DNA of 64,000 nucleotides, taken from contig CAINHS010000003.1 of assembly GCA_903848955.1 (NCBI GenBank), forward strand, positions 1-64,000, given 5' to 3'. The position numbers and the translations under genes are program-made. Positions 49,556 through 59,118 of this stretch are shown one piece after another. The notes under the pieces were generated by a model, which made no database searches, was not told the DNA's origin, and saw only the letters and a program-made list of their open reading frames with translations. The stretch's first letter is position 1. Each line of letters starts with the position of its first letter. This DNA comes from an uncultured beta proteobacterium. Its GTDB lineage: Bacteria; Pseudomonadota; Gammaproteobacteria; Burkholderiales; Rhodocyclaceae.

Positions 49556-50965
49556 ATGTCGCCTCCAGCCATCAGCGACAGCGGAAAACCGTCCGCCGGC
49601 AGCGACAGCGTACGCCGTTGGCTGGCGATGGGCGTCGTTGCCCTCGGCACCATCGCCGCGATTCTGTCCAGCACCAGCCTCAACGTCGCGGCGCCGGCCC
49701 TGATGTTGCGCTTCGGCCTCGGCCAGGACAGGATCCAACTGGTCGTCACGGTCTTCATGCTGGCCAATACCATCGCCATGCTGCCCTCGCCCTGGCTGAT
49801 CGAACGCTTCGGCCTGCGCCGCTGTTTTGTCGCCGCCCTGCTGATGCTGGCGGCGGGCAGCACGCTCGGCGCCCTGAGTCCGAATTTCCTCTTCCTGTTG
49901 TGCATGCGCGTGCTCCAGGGGGCCGCCGCCGGCATGCTGATGCCGATGGGAGCCATCATCGTCATGCAGTGGTTCCCCTTCGAGCAGCAGGGCCGCGCCT
50001 CGGGTCTGCTCGGCTTCGGCGTCATCCTTGCGCCGGCAGTGGCACCCGGGATCGGCGGCCTGCTCATCGATCACTACGGTTGGGAATCGGTGTTCCTGAT
50101 GTCCCTGCCATTCTGTGCGCTGGCCTGGCCGGGCGCCATGCGCTATCTGCCGGGCGCTGCCGCCGGCACGCACGCACGCTTCGACTGGCGCGGAACCGGG
50201 GCGCTGGTGCTGATGACCGTCGCCCTGCTGGCCTGCGCCAGCAGCATCAATGCCAGTCCCGGCGCCCTGTGGTGGGCCGGTGGCTACGCACTGCTGGCCT
50301 TCTTCAGCCTCCGGGGCTTCCTGCGCCATGCGCGCCGCCAGGCCCATGCCATCATTTCCGTGGCGGTGTTCGCCCAGCGCCGGGTGATCCTGGGCATGTT
50401 CGTCTCCTTTGCCTATGGCTTCGGCATCTACGGCTCAAGCTACCTGATCCCGGTCTTCCTGCAAACGATCATGGGCCTTTCGGCGACCCAGTCCGGCGGC
50501 ATCCTGGTGCCGGGCGGGATCGTGCTCGCCGCCATCATGCCGCTGGCCGGCTGGCTCGCCGACTACAGCCAGCCGCGCCTGCTCACGGCCGCCGGCCTGC
50601 TGCTGTTCGCCCTGTCCTACGGCGGCATCTGGTTCTATTCTCCCGACATATCCTATACGGCCATGATGATGCTGACCATACTCGGGCGCATCGGCGTCGG
50701 GCTGCTGATCGCTTCGCTGAACCAGGCCGCGCTGCGCCGCCTGCACGGCAAACTGCTGGGCCAGTCGGCAATGCTCATCAGCTACCTGCGCATGCTCGGC
50801 GGCTTTCTCGGCGTGGCATTGCTCGCCGTCCTGGTCGAGTGGCGCACCGCCGCGCTGGGGGGCGGCAGCGCCGCCGGCGCCGAGGCCTTCAACGAGGCCT
50901 TCCTGGCTTCGACCGTGCTGCTTCTGCTGGCGATGGTCGCGGCCTGGCACATGAAGGAGGATTAG
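49556..50965 (+). CDS. MFS transporter (DHA2/EmrB-like)
   Basis: STSLNVAAPALMLRFGLGQDRIQLVVTVFMLANTIAMLPSPWLIERFGLRR; many TM helices; start MSPPAISD. Confidence 0.9.
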   Translation: MSPPAISDSGKPSAGSDSVRRWLAMGVVALGTIAAILSSTSLNVAAPALMLRFGLGQDRIQLVVTVFMLANTIAMLPSPWLIERFGLRRCFVAALLMLAAGSTLGALSPNFLFLLCMRVLQGAAAGMLMPMGAIIVMQWFPFEQQGRASGLLGFGVILAPAVAPGIGGLLIDHYGWESVFLMSLPFCALAWPGAMRYLPGAAAGTHARFDWRGTGALVLMTVALLACASSINASPGALWWAGGYALLAFFSLRGFLRHARRQAHAIISVAVFAQRRVILGMFVSFAYGFGIYGSSYLIPVFLQTIMGLSATQSGGILVPGGIVLAAIMPLAGWLADYSQPRLLTAAGLLLFALSYGGIWFYSPDISYTAMMMLTILGRIGVGLLIASLNQAALRRLHGKLLGQSAMLISYLRMLGGFLGVALLAVLVEWRTAALGGGSAAGAEAFNEAFLASTVLLLLAMVAAWHMKED

Positions 50966-50985
50966 AGCCTGTTTCAGTAGGGCTC

Positions 50986-51003
50986 TTAGTCCCATCGGAC
51001 GAT
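50986..51003 (+). promoter_or_regulatory. palindromic operator-like element, site B
   Basis: ttagtcccatcggacgat, 70 nt upstream of the DUF1214 gene start at 51074. Confidence 0.65.
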
Positions 51004-51073
51004 GGCAAGCTGCAGCCGGGAAGCGAATCTGGCCCACCGTGACACCTTAGCCACACCGGCGAGAGAGGCAAAG

Positions 51074-52177
51074 ATGGCGACGCAAAGCGAACAGCAGATC
51101 CTCGACGGACAGACCTGGGAACAGTTCTGCGATGCGCTCAAGCATGCCGGGCAGCAAGTGCTCCGTGCCGAAGCACCGGCCGACGCCTTCACTCGCGCCG
51201 AGGGCTACCGCTACCTGAGCCGCCTGCTGCGCGTTGCTCTGGAAATGCACGTCGAGTTCGCCGACCCGGACTTTCCCGGCTTCATCATCCCCTCGCACGA
51301 GACGGTCAAGATCGGCGCCGACAATCCGGACAACCTCTACCTCTCGGCGCGCATCGACGGCAAAAACGAGTATCGGGTCAGCGGCACGCGCGGCAGCGTG
51401 GCCGCGCTCAACTTCGCAACAAAAAGCGGCGGCTACGCCAACAAGGACGGACGCATGGACGGCACCGGCTTCATCGACGCCCACGCCATGCAGTTCGCCG
51501 CCGACGGCAGCTTCGAGCTGGTCCTCAGCCAGCAGAGGCAACCCGGCAATTGGCTGCCGATGCAAGCCGACAGCAACCAGTTGCTGGTACGCCAGACCTT
51601 TCTCGACCGCCGACTGGAGAAGCCGGCGCAGATCCGCATCGAGCGCATCGGTGCCGCTGCGCAGCCGGCGCCGCTCGATCCGGCACACTTGCAGGAGCAA
51701 CTGCAGCGCGCCGCCGGCTTCGTCGACAACACGGCGCGCATCTTCGCCGACTGGGCGCAGGGCTACCGGGCGCAACCCAACCGCCTGCCGCCTGCCGACC
51801 AGGCCGTCTGCCAGGCCGCCGGCGGCGATCCGAACATTTTCTACTACCACGGCTACTGGCAACTCGAAGACGACCAGGCCCTGATCATCGACATCGCGCG
51901 CATTCCCGGTTGCGACTTCTGGAACCTGCAGATCAACAATTACTGGATGGAGTCGCTCGACTACCGCTACCACCGCATACACGTCAATAAGCATTCCGCA
52001 ACGGTGAATGCCGACGGCAGTGTCCGCATCGTGCTCGCCCGCAGTGATCCGGGTGTGCCCAACTGGCTGGAAACCGCCGGCCACCGCCTCGGCACCATGT
52101 GCATGCGCTGGATAGGCGCGTCCGAGAAGGTGCACCCGACCACGCGCGTAGTAAAGCTGGCCGATTTGCAGCAATGA
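51074..52177 (+). CDS. DUF1214-type protein
   Basis: NPDNLYLSARIDGKNEYRVSGTRGSVAALNF; DDQALIIDIARIPGCDFWNLQINNYWMESLDYR; resembles 505..1710. Confidence 0.75.
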   Translation: MATQSEQQILDGQTWEQFCDALKHAGQQVLRAEAPADAFTRAEGYRYLSRLLRVALEMHVEFADPDFPGFIIPSHETVKIGADNPDNLYLSARIDGKNEYRVSGTRGSVAALNFATKSGGYANKDGRMDGTGFIDAHAMQFAADGSFELVLSQQRQPGNWLPMQADSNQLLVRQTFLDRRLEKPAQIRIERIGAAAQPAPLDPAHLQEQLQRAAGFVDNTARIFADWAQGYRAQPNRLPPADQAVCQAAGGDPNIFYYHGYWQLEDDQALIIDIARIPGCDFWNLQINNYWMESLDYRYHRIHVNKHSATVNADGSVRIVLARSDPGVPNWLETAGHRLGTMCMRWIGASEKVHPTTRVVKLADLQQ

Positions 52178-52188
52178 CAGGAGGATGC

Positions 52189-53355
52189 ATGGCTTTCGAC
52201 ATCAATACCCTGCTCGCCGAGGCGAGCCGACGCAGCGGCGGCCTTGAGGATTTCGGCGACGAGGCATTCCGCCCCGGCCTTGCCGCCCTGATCGAATCCC
52301 TGAACGGCGAAGCCGGGCTGTCGGACCTGGGCCGGCAACTCCTCGGCGAGCGCATCATCGAACTGCTGAAGAACAGGCTGGTGCTGGAAGACTGGTGCCG
52401 GCGCCGGCCCGAGATACTCGCCGAACCGGTCGACGACCCCATTGTCATCGTCGGCCTGCCACGCACCGGCACCACGCTGCTGCAGCGCATCCTCAGCTGC
52501 GACCCACGTCTCTATCCGATGCGCTGGTGGGAGGCGCGCTTTCCGACACCGGTGCCCGATGCGCCGGCCGCCGGTCCCGATCCGCGCATCGCCGCAGCCA
52601 AAGCCGAGGTCAAGGCCATGCTCGAGGCCAATCCGGCGCTGCTCGCCATCCATCCCTTCGACGCCGAGGCCGCGGATGAGGAGGGCATACTCATGGAGCA
52701 TTCCTTCATGAGCTTCTTCGATGCCTACGCCGACATCCCCGGCTACACGCGCTGGATGTGGCAACACGACCAGACGCCGGCCTACATCCATCTGAAGCGC
52801 ATGCTGAAGTTCATCCAGTGGCAGAAGAAGCAGCGCGGCGAAGTCGCCACGCGCTGGGTGCTGAAAACGCCGCACCACCTGCGCCAGATCGACGTGCTGT
52901 TCGCTGTCTTCCCCGGCGCGCAGGTGATCCAGACCCATCGCGATCCGCTCGAGACCATTCCCTCGATAGGCAGTTTCATCCACAACCTGTGGGCGATATA
53001 TGGCCGGGCCGCCGACCCGGTGCGCGCCGGGCGGCAATGGTCGGACATCTGGAGCCGCGGCATCGCCGCCACCATGGCCTGCCGCGGGCAGACGGCGCCG
53101 GACCGCTTCCTCGACGTCTGGTTCGCCGATACCCTGAGCCGGCCGCTGGAGGTGGTGCGCAGCATCTACGACTTCGTCGGCCTCGGCTTCCCCGCGGGCA
53201 TACAGGAAAGGATGCAGGACTACCTCGAGCACAACGCGCGCGAGAAGCGCCCGCTGCACAGCTACAGCCTGGAACACTACGGCCTGTCGGAGGAAAAACT
53301 CAAGGCCGACTTTGCCGCCTACCGCGCGCGCTACATCCTGCCGCGCCAGCCCTGA
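52189..53355 (+). CDS. PAPS-type sulfotransferase family protein
   Basis: 5' phosphosulfate-binding loop IVIVGLPRTGTTLLQRILSCDP; FPGAQVIQTHRDPLETIPS. Confidence 0.88.
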   Translation: MAFDINTLLAEASRRSGGLEDFGDEAFRPGLAALIESLNGEAGLSDLGRQLLGERIIELLKNRLVLEDWCRRRPEILAEPVDDPIVIVGLPRTGTTLLQRILSCDPRLYPMRWWEARFPTPVPDAPAAGPDPRIAAAKAEVKAMLEANPALLAIHPFDAEAADEEGILMEHSFMSFFDAYADIPGYTRWMWQHDQTPAYIHLKRMLKFIQWQKKQRGEVATRWVLKTPHHLRQIDVLFAVFPGAQVIQTHRDPLETIPSIGSFIHNLWAIYGRAADPVRAGRQWSDIWSRGIAATMACRGQTAPDRFLDVWFADTLSRPLEVVRSIYDFVGLGFPAGIQERMQDYLEHNAREKRPLHSYSLEHYGLSEEKLKADFAAYRARYILPRQP

Positions 53356-53368
53356 TCAGTCCGGGGTG

Positions 53369-53386
53369 ATAGTCTCTACGGACGAT
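53369..53386 (+). promoter_or_regulatory. palindromic operator-like element, site D
   Basis: atagtctctacggacgat, 95 nt upstream of the coxG-like start at 53482. Confidence 0.65.
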
Positions 53387-53481
53387 GCCTGCTCCCGGCG
53401 CCGGTGCAAAGATGAGTGCAGGCCGGCAGCAGACGCCGGCACGTCCCCGGGCTCGATTGAAATTACCAAGTACGGCAAACC

Positions 53482-54108
53482 ATGTCCATAGATATCAAGG
53501 AGACCTTCAAGGTCGCGGCACCCATCGACAAAGTCTGGGAATTTTTTCTTTCCCCGGACAACGTCGTCGCCTGCATGCCGGGTGCATCCCTGACGGAAAT
53601 CGTCGATGCCCGGCGCTTCATCGGCGCGGTGAAGATCAAGATCGGCGCGGTCAGCGCCCAGTACCAGGGCACGATCACCTACCAGGCGCTGGACAAGGAC
53701 ACCTACACCATGCAGATGCTGGCCGAGGGCAGCGAACGTGGCGGCGGCACCGTCAGCGGCACCATCGCCACGCAACTGGTTGCGCTGCCTGACGGCAGCG
53801 GCACCGAGGTTCGCGTCAACTCCAGCGTCGACCTTACCGGCCGCATCGTGCAGGTCGGCCGCGGCATGATCGAAGGCGTCTCGGCACAGATCATCAAGAA
53901 GTACGTCACCAACCTCCGGGCGCGGCTCGAAGTGCCCGCCGGGCAGGCGCCGGAGTCCGCCGCCGCGACCGCAGACGGGGTTGCGCCGGCTCCTGCCGCA
54001 GCCCCGGTGCTGCCGCCCAAGGAAGACTCAATCAACATCGTCGCCGTGGTTTTCACGGTGTTCTGGAACGGCCTGCGGAATTTCTTCAGGCGCCTGTTCG
54101 GCGGCTGA
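53482..54108 (+). CDS. CoxG-like SRPBCC-fold protein with C-terminal hydrophobic tail
   Basis: IKETFKVAAPIDKVWEFFLSPDNVVACMPGASLTEIVD; located before Mo-hydroxylase subunits. Confidence 0.9.
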   Translation: MSIDIKETFKVAAPIDKVWEFFLSPDNVVACMPGASLTEIVDARRFIGAVKIKIGAVSAQYQGTITYQALDKDTYTMQMLAEGSERGGGTVSGTIATQLVALPDGSGTEVRVNSSVDLTGRIVQVGRGMIEGVSAQIIKKYVTNLRARLEVPAGQAPESAAATADGVAPAPAAAPVLPPKEDSINIVAVVFTVFWNGLRNFFRRLFGG

Positions 54109-54121
54109 ACTGCGACGGGCG

Positions 54122-54139
54122 TTAGTCCGTTTGGACGTT
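54122..54139 (+). promoter_or_regulatory. palindromic operator-like element, site A
   Basis: ttagtccgtttggacgtt, 92 nt upstream of the FAD-subunit start at 54232. Confidence 0.65.
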
Positions 54140-54231
54140 GATCGGGTGGCGAGCCCGATGTGAAATCGCAGTTAGAATTCAGGGCGAATTCTGCCCATCT
54201 CCTTTTGACGCTGACCGACAGTGAATTCACC

Positions 54232-55107
54232 ATGAAGCCGGCACCCTTTGACTACCTCACCCCGCAAACGCTAGGCGAGGCCGTGGCACTGCTCGAGCGC
54301 TTCGACAACGAAGGCGAGGACGCCAAGATCATCGCCGGCGGCCAGAGCCTGATGCCGATGCTGGCCATGCGCATTGCCCGGCCGAAGGTGCTGATCGACC
54401 TGCGCCGCATCGCCGGCCTCGACTACATCCGCGAAGAAGCAGGCGTCATAGCCATCGGCGCCATGGCCAGCAAACGCAGCGCCGAGGAGTCGGACCTGAT
54501 CCGCAACAGCCAGCCGCTGTTTCATGCCGCCACCAGCCTGGTCGGCCATCGCCAGATCCGCAACCGCGGCTCTGTCGGCGGTTCCTTCGCCCATTCCGAT
54601 CCGGCCTCCGAATACCCGGCCGTGGCCCTGGTGCTGGACATGCAGATGAAAGCCGTCGGACCCGGCGGCGAGCGACTGATCCCGGCCGACGAGTTCTTCG
54701 TCACCTACATGACCACCAGCCTGGAAGCCAGCGAAATCCTCACCGAGGTGCGCATGCCGGTGCTGCCGGCGGGAACCGGCTGGGCGATTCAGGAATTCGC
54801 GCGGCGCAACGGCGATCTGGCGCTGGCCGGCGTCGCCCTCAGCCTGCGTATCGAAGGCGGCGTCTGCCGCCAGGTGCGCATGGCGGCTTTCGGCGTCAAC
54901 CCCACTGCCGTGCGCTTGCCTGCCGGCGAAGCCGCCCTCGAGGGCCAGGCGCCTGACGCCGCGGCCTTTGCCCGCGCCGCAGCGGCGGCAGCCGCAGCGC
55001 TGGAAGAACCCATGTCCTGCATCCATGCCCCGGGCGAGTACCGCCGCCATCTGGTGAAAACACTGGCCGAGCGCTGTCTCGTCGAAGCCGCGGGCCGCGC
55101 CCGTTAG
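54232..55107 (+). CDS. xanthine-oxidase-family hydroxylase, FAD subunit (CoxM-like)
   Basis: IIAGGQSLMPMLAMRIARPKVLIDLRRIAGL; IRNRGSVGGSFAHSDPASEYPAV. Confidence 0.93.
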   Translation: MKPAPFDYLTPQTLGEAVALLERFDNEGEDAKIIAGGQSLMPMLAMRIARPKVLIDLRRIAGLDYIREEAGVIAIGAMASKRSAEESDLIRNSQPLFHAATSLVGHRQIRNRGSVGGSFAHSDPASEYPAVALVLDMQMKAVGPGGERLIPADEFFVTYMTTSLEASEILTEVRMPVLPAGTGWAIQEFARRNGDLALAGVALSLRIEGGVCRQVRMAAFGVNPTAVRLPAGEAALEGQAPDAAAFARAAAAAAAALEEPMSCIHAPGEYRRHLVKTLAERCLVEAAGRAR

Positions 55108-55117
55108 GAAATTGAGC

Positions 55118-55606
55118 ATGACGACCAAGCAACGCATCAACCTCCACGTTAACGGCAAGGCCTATGAGCGCGACGTCGAGCCGCGCCTGACCCTGGCCGA
55201 TTTTCTGCGCCACGAACTGCACCTCGGCGGCACCCATGTCGGCTGCGAACACGGCATTTGCGGCGTCTGCACGGTATTGATCGACGGCCGCTCGGCACGC
55301 TCCTGCCTGACCCTGGCAGTACAAGTCGACGGCGCCCAGGTGACGACGGTGGAAGGCTTGCGCAATCGCCAGACCGGTCAGCTGCATCCGATCCAGCAGG
55401 CCTTCGTAGACGCCCACGGGCTGCAATGCGGCTTCTGCACGCCGGGCTTCCTGATGACCACGCTGGAACTGCTCGGCGAGAATCCGGATCCCTCGACAGA
55501 GGAGATCAAGGAAGCCCTGGGCGGCAACCTCTGCCGCTGCACCGGCTACGAGAGCATCCTCGCCTCGGTGCGCCTGGCAGCCGAGCGCATGCGCGCCGGC
55601 GGCTGA
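55118..55606 (+). CDS. xanthine-oxidase-family hydroxylase, 2x[2Fe-2S] subunit (CoxS-like)
   Basis: GCEHGICGVCTVLIDG; CGFCTPGFLM; GNLCRCTGY. Confidence 0.95.
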   Translation: MTTKQRINLHVNGKAYERDVEPRLTLADFLRHELHLGGTHVGCEHGICGVCTVLIDGRSARSCLTLAVQVDGAQVTTVEGLRNRQTGQLHPIQQAFVDAHGLQCGFCTPGFLMTTLELLGENPDPSTEEIKEALGGNLCRCTGYESILASVRLAAERMRAGG

Positions 55607-55622
55607 TCAACAAGGGCATATC

Positions 55623-58031
55623 ATGGCTATCGAGATTCCCAAGCTACCGGAACACATGCACAGCGGCGCCACCCGCTTCATCGGCAGGGACGTCAAGCGC
55701 GTCGAGGATCCGGCCCTGGTGTCGGGTACGGTGGAGTTCATCGACAACCTGGACATCCCGGGCATGCTGCATTGTGCGATCCTGCGCAGCCCGCATCCGC
55801 ACGCCCGCGTGCTCAAGGTCGATACCAGTGCAGCGGAAGCGCTTGAAGGCGTGGCCGCAGTGCTCACCGGCGAGGACGCCAGGCGCTGGAGCAATCCCGC
55901 CTACACCGCGCCCGAGGGCTGGGGCGCCTACTGCGTGGCCGTCGACAAGGTGCGCTTCGTCGGCGAACCGGTAGCGGCGGTGGCGGCGGAAAACCGCTAT
56001 ATCGCCGAAGACGCACTCGAACTGATCCGCGTCGAATACGAACTGCTGCCGCCGCTGGCGACCCCGCAAGCGGCCATGGCGCCGGGCGCGCCCGTACTTT
56101 TCGAAGCACACGACAGCAACGTGGTGCAAAGCCGCGTCTACAACTGGGGCGAAGTGGATCGCCTCTTCGCCGAGGCCGACCATGTGGTCAGCAACAGCTT
56201 CCGCTGGAACCGGGTCGGTGCCAATCCGACCGAGACTTTCGGCTGCATCTGCCAGTGGGACCTCGCCGAAAACAGCCTGACGGTCCACGGCGCCTACCAG
56301 ACGCCGCGCTTCTGGGTGGCCGCCCGCGCCATGGCGCTCAATCTGCCCAGCAACAAGGTGCGCATCGTCAGCCATCCCATGGGCGGCTCCTTCGGCGGCA
56401 AGGGCGGCCCGCGCGGCACCGACATCTCGGCCCTGCTCTCGCGCAAGAGCGAAGGCCGGCCGGTGAAGTACATCGAAGACCGCATGGAATACCTGATCGC
56501 CGGCTTCAGCCAGTCCTGGGACCGTCACTACGAGGCCTCCCTGGCGGTGAAAGCCGACGGCACCGTGACCGGCTTCAAGGTCAGGCTCATCGATGATCAG
56601 GGCGCCGGCACCGAGGGCTGGGGCACCATATCGGTAGCCAAGCCGCTGGCGGCCTTCACCGGTCCCTACCGCATCGAAGCGGCGCGCTATGACACCGTTC
56701 TGGTCGCCACCAACCGCGCGCCGAGCGGCGCTTACCGCGGCTACGGTCCACCACCGCATTTCCTCGTGCTCGAGTCGCTGATGGACATGACGGCGCGCAA
56801 GCTGGCGATCGACCCCGCCGAGTTGCGGCGGCGCAACTACCTGCGCCCCGAGCAGTTCCCCTACACGACGCCCGCCGGCAACGAATACGACAGCGGCAAC
56901 TATGAAGCGGTGCTCGACAAGCTGCTGGCCATGGCCGACTACCGCGGTCTGCGCGAGGAGCAAAGCCGCGCCCGCGCCGCAGGCCGCCTGATCGGCATCG
57001 GCGTCGCCAGCACGGTCGAGCCGGGCGTGTTTGACTGGAACGCCTACGCCACCGTCGGCGTACCGGGGATAGGCGTGCCCGAGGGCGTCAAGCTGGCCTT
57101 CGATGTCTTCGGCAATCTCACCGTCGTGGTCGGCTTCACCCTGCAGGGCCAGGGCCAATACACCGTCGCCGCCCAGATCGCCGCCGACTACTGGGGCATG
57201 GACTTCAATGCCGTGAAGGTGACGACGGCGGCGACCGATGTGACCCCGCCGCACTTCGGCCCGGGCGGCAGCCGTCTCGGCGTAGCCATTGCCGGCGCCG
57301 TGCTCGGCGCCAGCCAGAAACTCGAAGACTTGTTCTGCTGCGTCGTCGCCCATGTCATGCAGACCCAACCCGACCAGGTCGAATTGATGGACGGCCGGCT
57401 GCGCCTGAAACAGAATCCGGCGGTAGGCATGAGCGTCGCCGAGGTCGCCGGCCTGATGCTGTCGCGTGCCGACCTGCTGCCGCCGGGCGTCGAACCCTGC
57501 CCCGAGGCCACTTATGTGTGGACCGCACCGAATCGCACCATGCCCGACGAGGAAGGCCGCTGCCGTTCCTACCTGACGGCGGCCAACGCCACGCACCTGG
57601 TGATGCTGGAGATCGACCGCGAAACCGGGCGCACCGACATCCTCAAGTACTTCATCGTCGACGACTGCGGCACCCGCCTCAATCCGGGCAACCTGGAAGG
57701 CCAGTTGCAAGGCGCCCTGGCCCAGGGCGTGGGCGCAGCCCTGTATGAAGAATACGTCTACAGCGATGACGCGCAACCGCTGGTCACGACGTACGTCGAC
57801 TACCTGATTCCGACGATCCACGAGATCCCCATGGCGAAGAAGGATTTCGTCGTCACGCCCTCGCCCTTCACGCCGTTGGGCGCCAAGGGCTGCGGCGAAG
57901 GAGCGATGCACACCACGCCGGCGGTGATCCACTGCGCGGTCAACGATGCCCTCGCACCCCTCGGGCTGGAGATTCGCGAGACGCCGGCTTCACCGCGGCG
58001 CCTGTGGCAATTGCTGCACCAGGCAAAATAG
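55623..58031 (+). CDS. xanthine-oxidase-family hydroxylase, molybdopterin large subunit
   Basis: GGSFGGKGG; SGAYRGYGPPPHF; LGAKGCGEGAMHTTPAVIHCAVNDAL with the active-site Glu motif. Confidence 0.93.
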   Translation: MAIEIPKLPEHMHSGATRFIGRDVKRVEDPALVSGTVEFIDNLDIPGMLHCAILRSPHPHARVLKVDTSAAEALEGVAAVLTGEDARRWSNPAYTAPEGWGAYCVAVDKVRFVGEPVAAVAAENRYIAEDALELIRVEYELLPPLATPQAAMAPGAPVLFEAHDSNVVQSRVYNWGEVDRLFAEADHVVSNSFRWNRVGANPTETFGCICQWDLAENSLTVHGAYQTPRFWVAARAMALNLPSNKVRIVSHPMGGSFGGKGGPRGTDISALLSRKSEGRPVKYIEDRMEYLIAGFSQSWDRHYEASLAVKADGTVTGFKVRLIDDQGAGTEGWGTISVAKPLAAFTGPYRIEAARYDTVLVATNRAPSGAYRGYGPPPHFLVLESLMDMTARKLAIDPAELRRRNYLRPEQFPYTTPAGNEYDSGNYEAVLDKLLAMADYRGLREEQSRARAAGRLIGIGVASTVEPGVFDWNAYATVGVPGIGVPEGVKLAFDVFGNLTVVVGFTLQGQGQYTVAAQIAADYWGMDFNAVKVTTAATDVTPPHFGPGGSRLGVAIAGAVLGASQKLEDLFCCVVAHVMQTQPDQVELMDGRLRLKQNPAVGMSVAEVAGLMLSRADLLPPGVEPCPEATYVWTAPNRTMPDEEGRCRSYLTAANATHLVMLEIDRETGRTDILKYFIVDDCGTRLNPGNLEGQLQGALAQGVGAALYEEYVYSDDAQPLVTTYVDYLIPTIHEIPMAKKDFVVTPSPFTPLGAKGCGEGAMHTTPAVIHCAVNDALAPLGLEIRETPASPRRLWQLLHQAK

Positions 58032-59098
58032 TGCTGCGCCTGGAAACGGGCCTGCTCGCCCCGGAAGGCGGGCAATACGCCGGGCAGGGCCAGCCGCGCC
58101 TGGAACTGGCGACCTTTGCCAGGAATGCCGCCGAACTGGAAGCGCTCGGCTTCGACAACCTGGGCATGCCCGAGGCCGGCCACGATCCCTTCCTGCCGCT
58201 GGCGATTGCAGCCGAACACACGCAGCGCGTGCAACTGGCCACCAACGTCGCCATCGCCTTTCCGCGCAGCCCGATGGTTACGGCACAGGCCGCGTGGGAC
58301 CTGCAGGGCCTTTCGCGCGGCCGCTTCAGCCTGGGACTCGGCACGCAGGTCAAGGGGCACAACGAACGCCGCTACGGCACGGCCTGGCCGAGCGCGCCGG
58401 GGCCGCGCATGCGCGACTATTTCCTCTGCCTGAAAGCCATCTTCGCCAGCTTCCAGAACCCTGCCGAGCCGACCTATTTCGAGGGCGAGCACTACCGCTT
58501 CACGCTGCTGCCGCCCTTCTTCAATCCGGGCCCGATCGAGTGGCCGCAGGTGCCGTTGTACACCGCAGCCGTCAATCCCTACATGGCCAGGCTGGCCGGG
58601 GAACTCTGCGACGGTCTGCGCCTGCACCCGGTCGCCACCTTCCGCTACACGCGCGAAGTGCTAATGCCGGCCATCGCCGAAGGCGCTGCCAGAGCCGGAC
58701 GCGACTTGTCGGCCTTCGACCTGATCGGCGAGCCTTTCACCGCCCTCGGACGCACTGAGGCGGACGTAGCCGTGGCCCGCGAAGAGGTGCGCAAGCAGAT
58801 CGCCTTCTACGCCTCGACCCGCTCCTACCACCCGGTCCTCGCCCATCACGGCTGGGAAGACATCGGCATGCAGCTGCACAGGCATTCCGTCGCCGGCGAG
58901 TGGGAGAAGATGCCGGCGCTGATCACCGACGCCATGCTCGATGAATGGGTGCTGTGCGGCACCTACGACCAGCTGGGCGAGATCATCAAGCGCAGGGCGG
59001 GCGGACTTTACCGCAGCATCGTCCTGCTGTTTCCTGCCGACGTACGCAAAGATGCCGGCCTGATGCGCGAGATCGTCAATCGCGTGCATGCCGTTTGA
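58031..59098 (+). CDS. LLM-class (luciferase-like, F420-type) oxidoreductase
   Basis: GTG start overlapping the previous stop by 1 nt; LEALGFDNLGMPEAGHDPFLPLAIAAEHTQRVQLATNVAIAFPRSPM; similar to 45358..46374. Confidence 0.85.
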   Translation: MLRLETGLLAPEGGQYAGQGQPRLELATFARNAAELEALGFDNLGMPEAGHDPFLPLAIAAEHTQRVQLATNVAIAFPRSPMVTAQAAWDLQGLSRGRFSLGLGTQVKGHNERRYGTAWPSAPGPRMRDYFLCLKAIFASFQNPAEPTYFEGEHYRFTLLPPFFNPGPIEWPQVPLYTAAVNPYMARLAGELCDGLRLHPVATFRYTREVLMPAIAEGAARAGRDLSAFDLIGEPFTALGRTEADVAVAREEVRKQIAFYASTRSYHPVLAHHGWEDIGMQLHRHSVAGEWEKMPALITDAMLDEWVLCGTYDQLGEIIKRRAGGLYRSIVLLFPADVRKDAGLMREIVNRVHAV

Positions 59099-59118
59099 GC
59101 CATGAACTGGAGCAATCC

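Noticed and set aside
50964-50986. agagcc...ggctct hairpin after the MFS gene as an independent terminator
   Set aside because: Only a 6-bp stem with a long loop, abutting palindromic site B; too weak to call.
55644-57932. 762-aa minus ORF opposite the molybdopterin subunit
   Set aside because: Mirror ORF caused by GC codon bias; no recognisable domain, and the sense frame has clear motifs.
53482-58031. Aerobic CO dehydrogenase (coxGMSL)
   Set aside because: Large subunit lacks both AYRCSFR and AYRGAGR signatures; surrounding genes are acyl-CoA and steroid catabolism.
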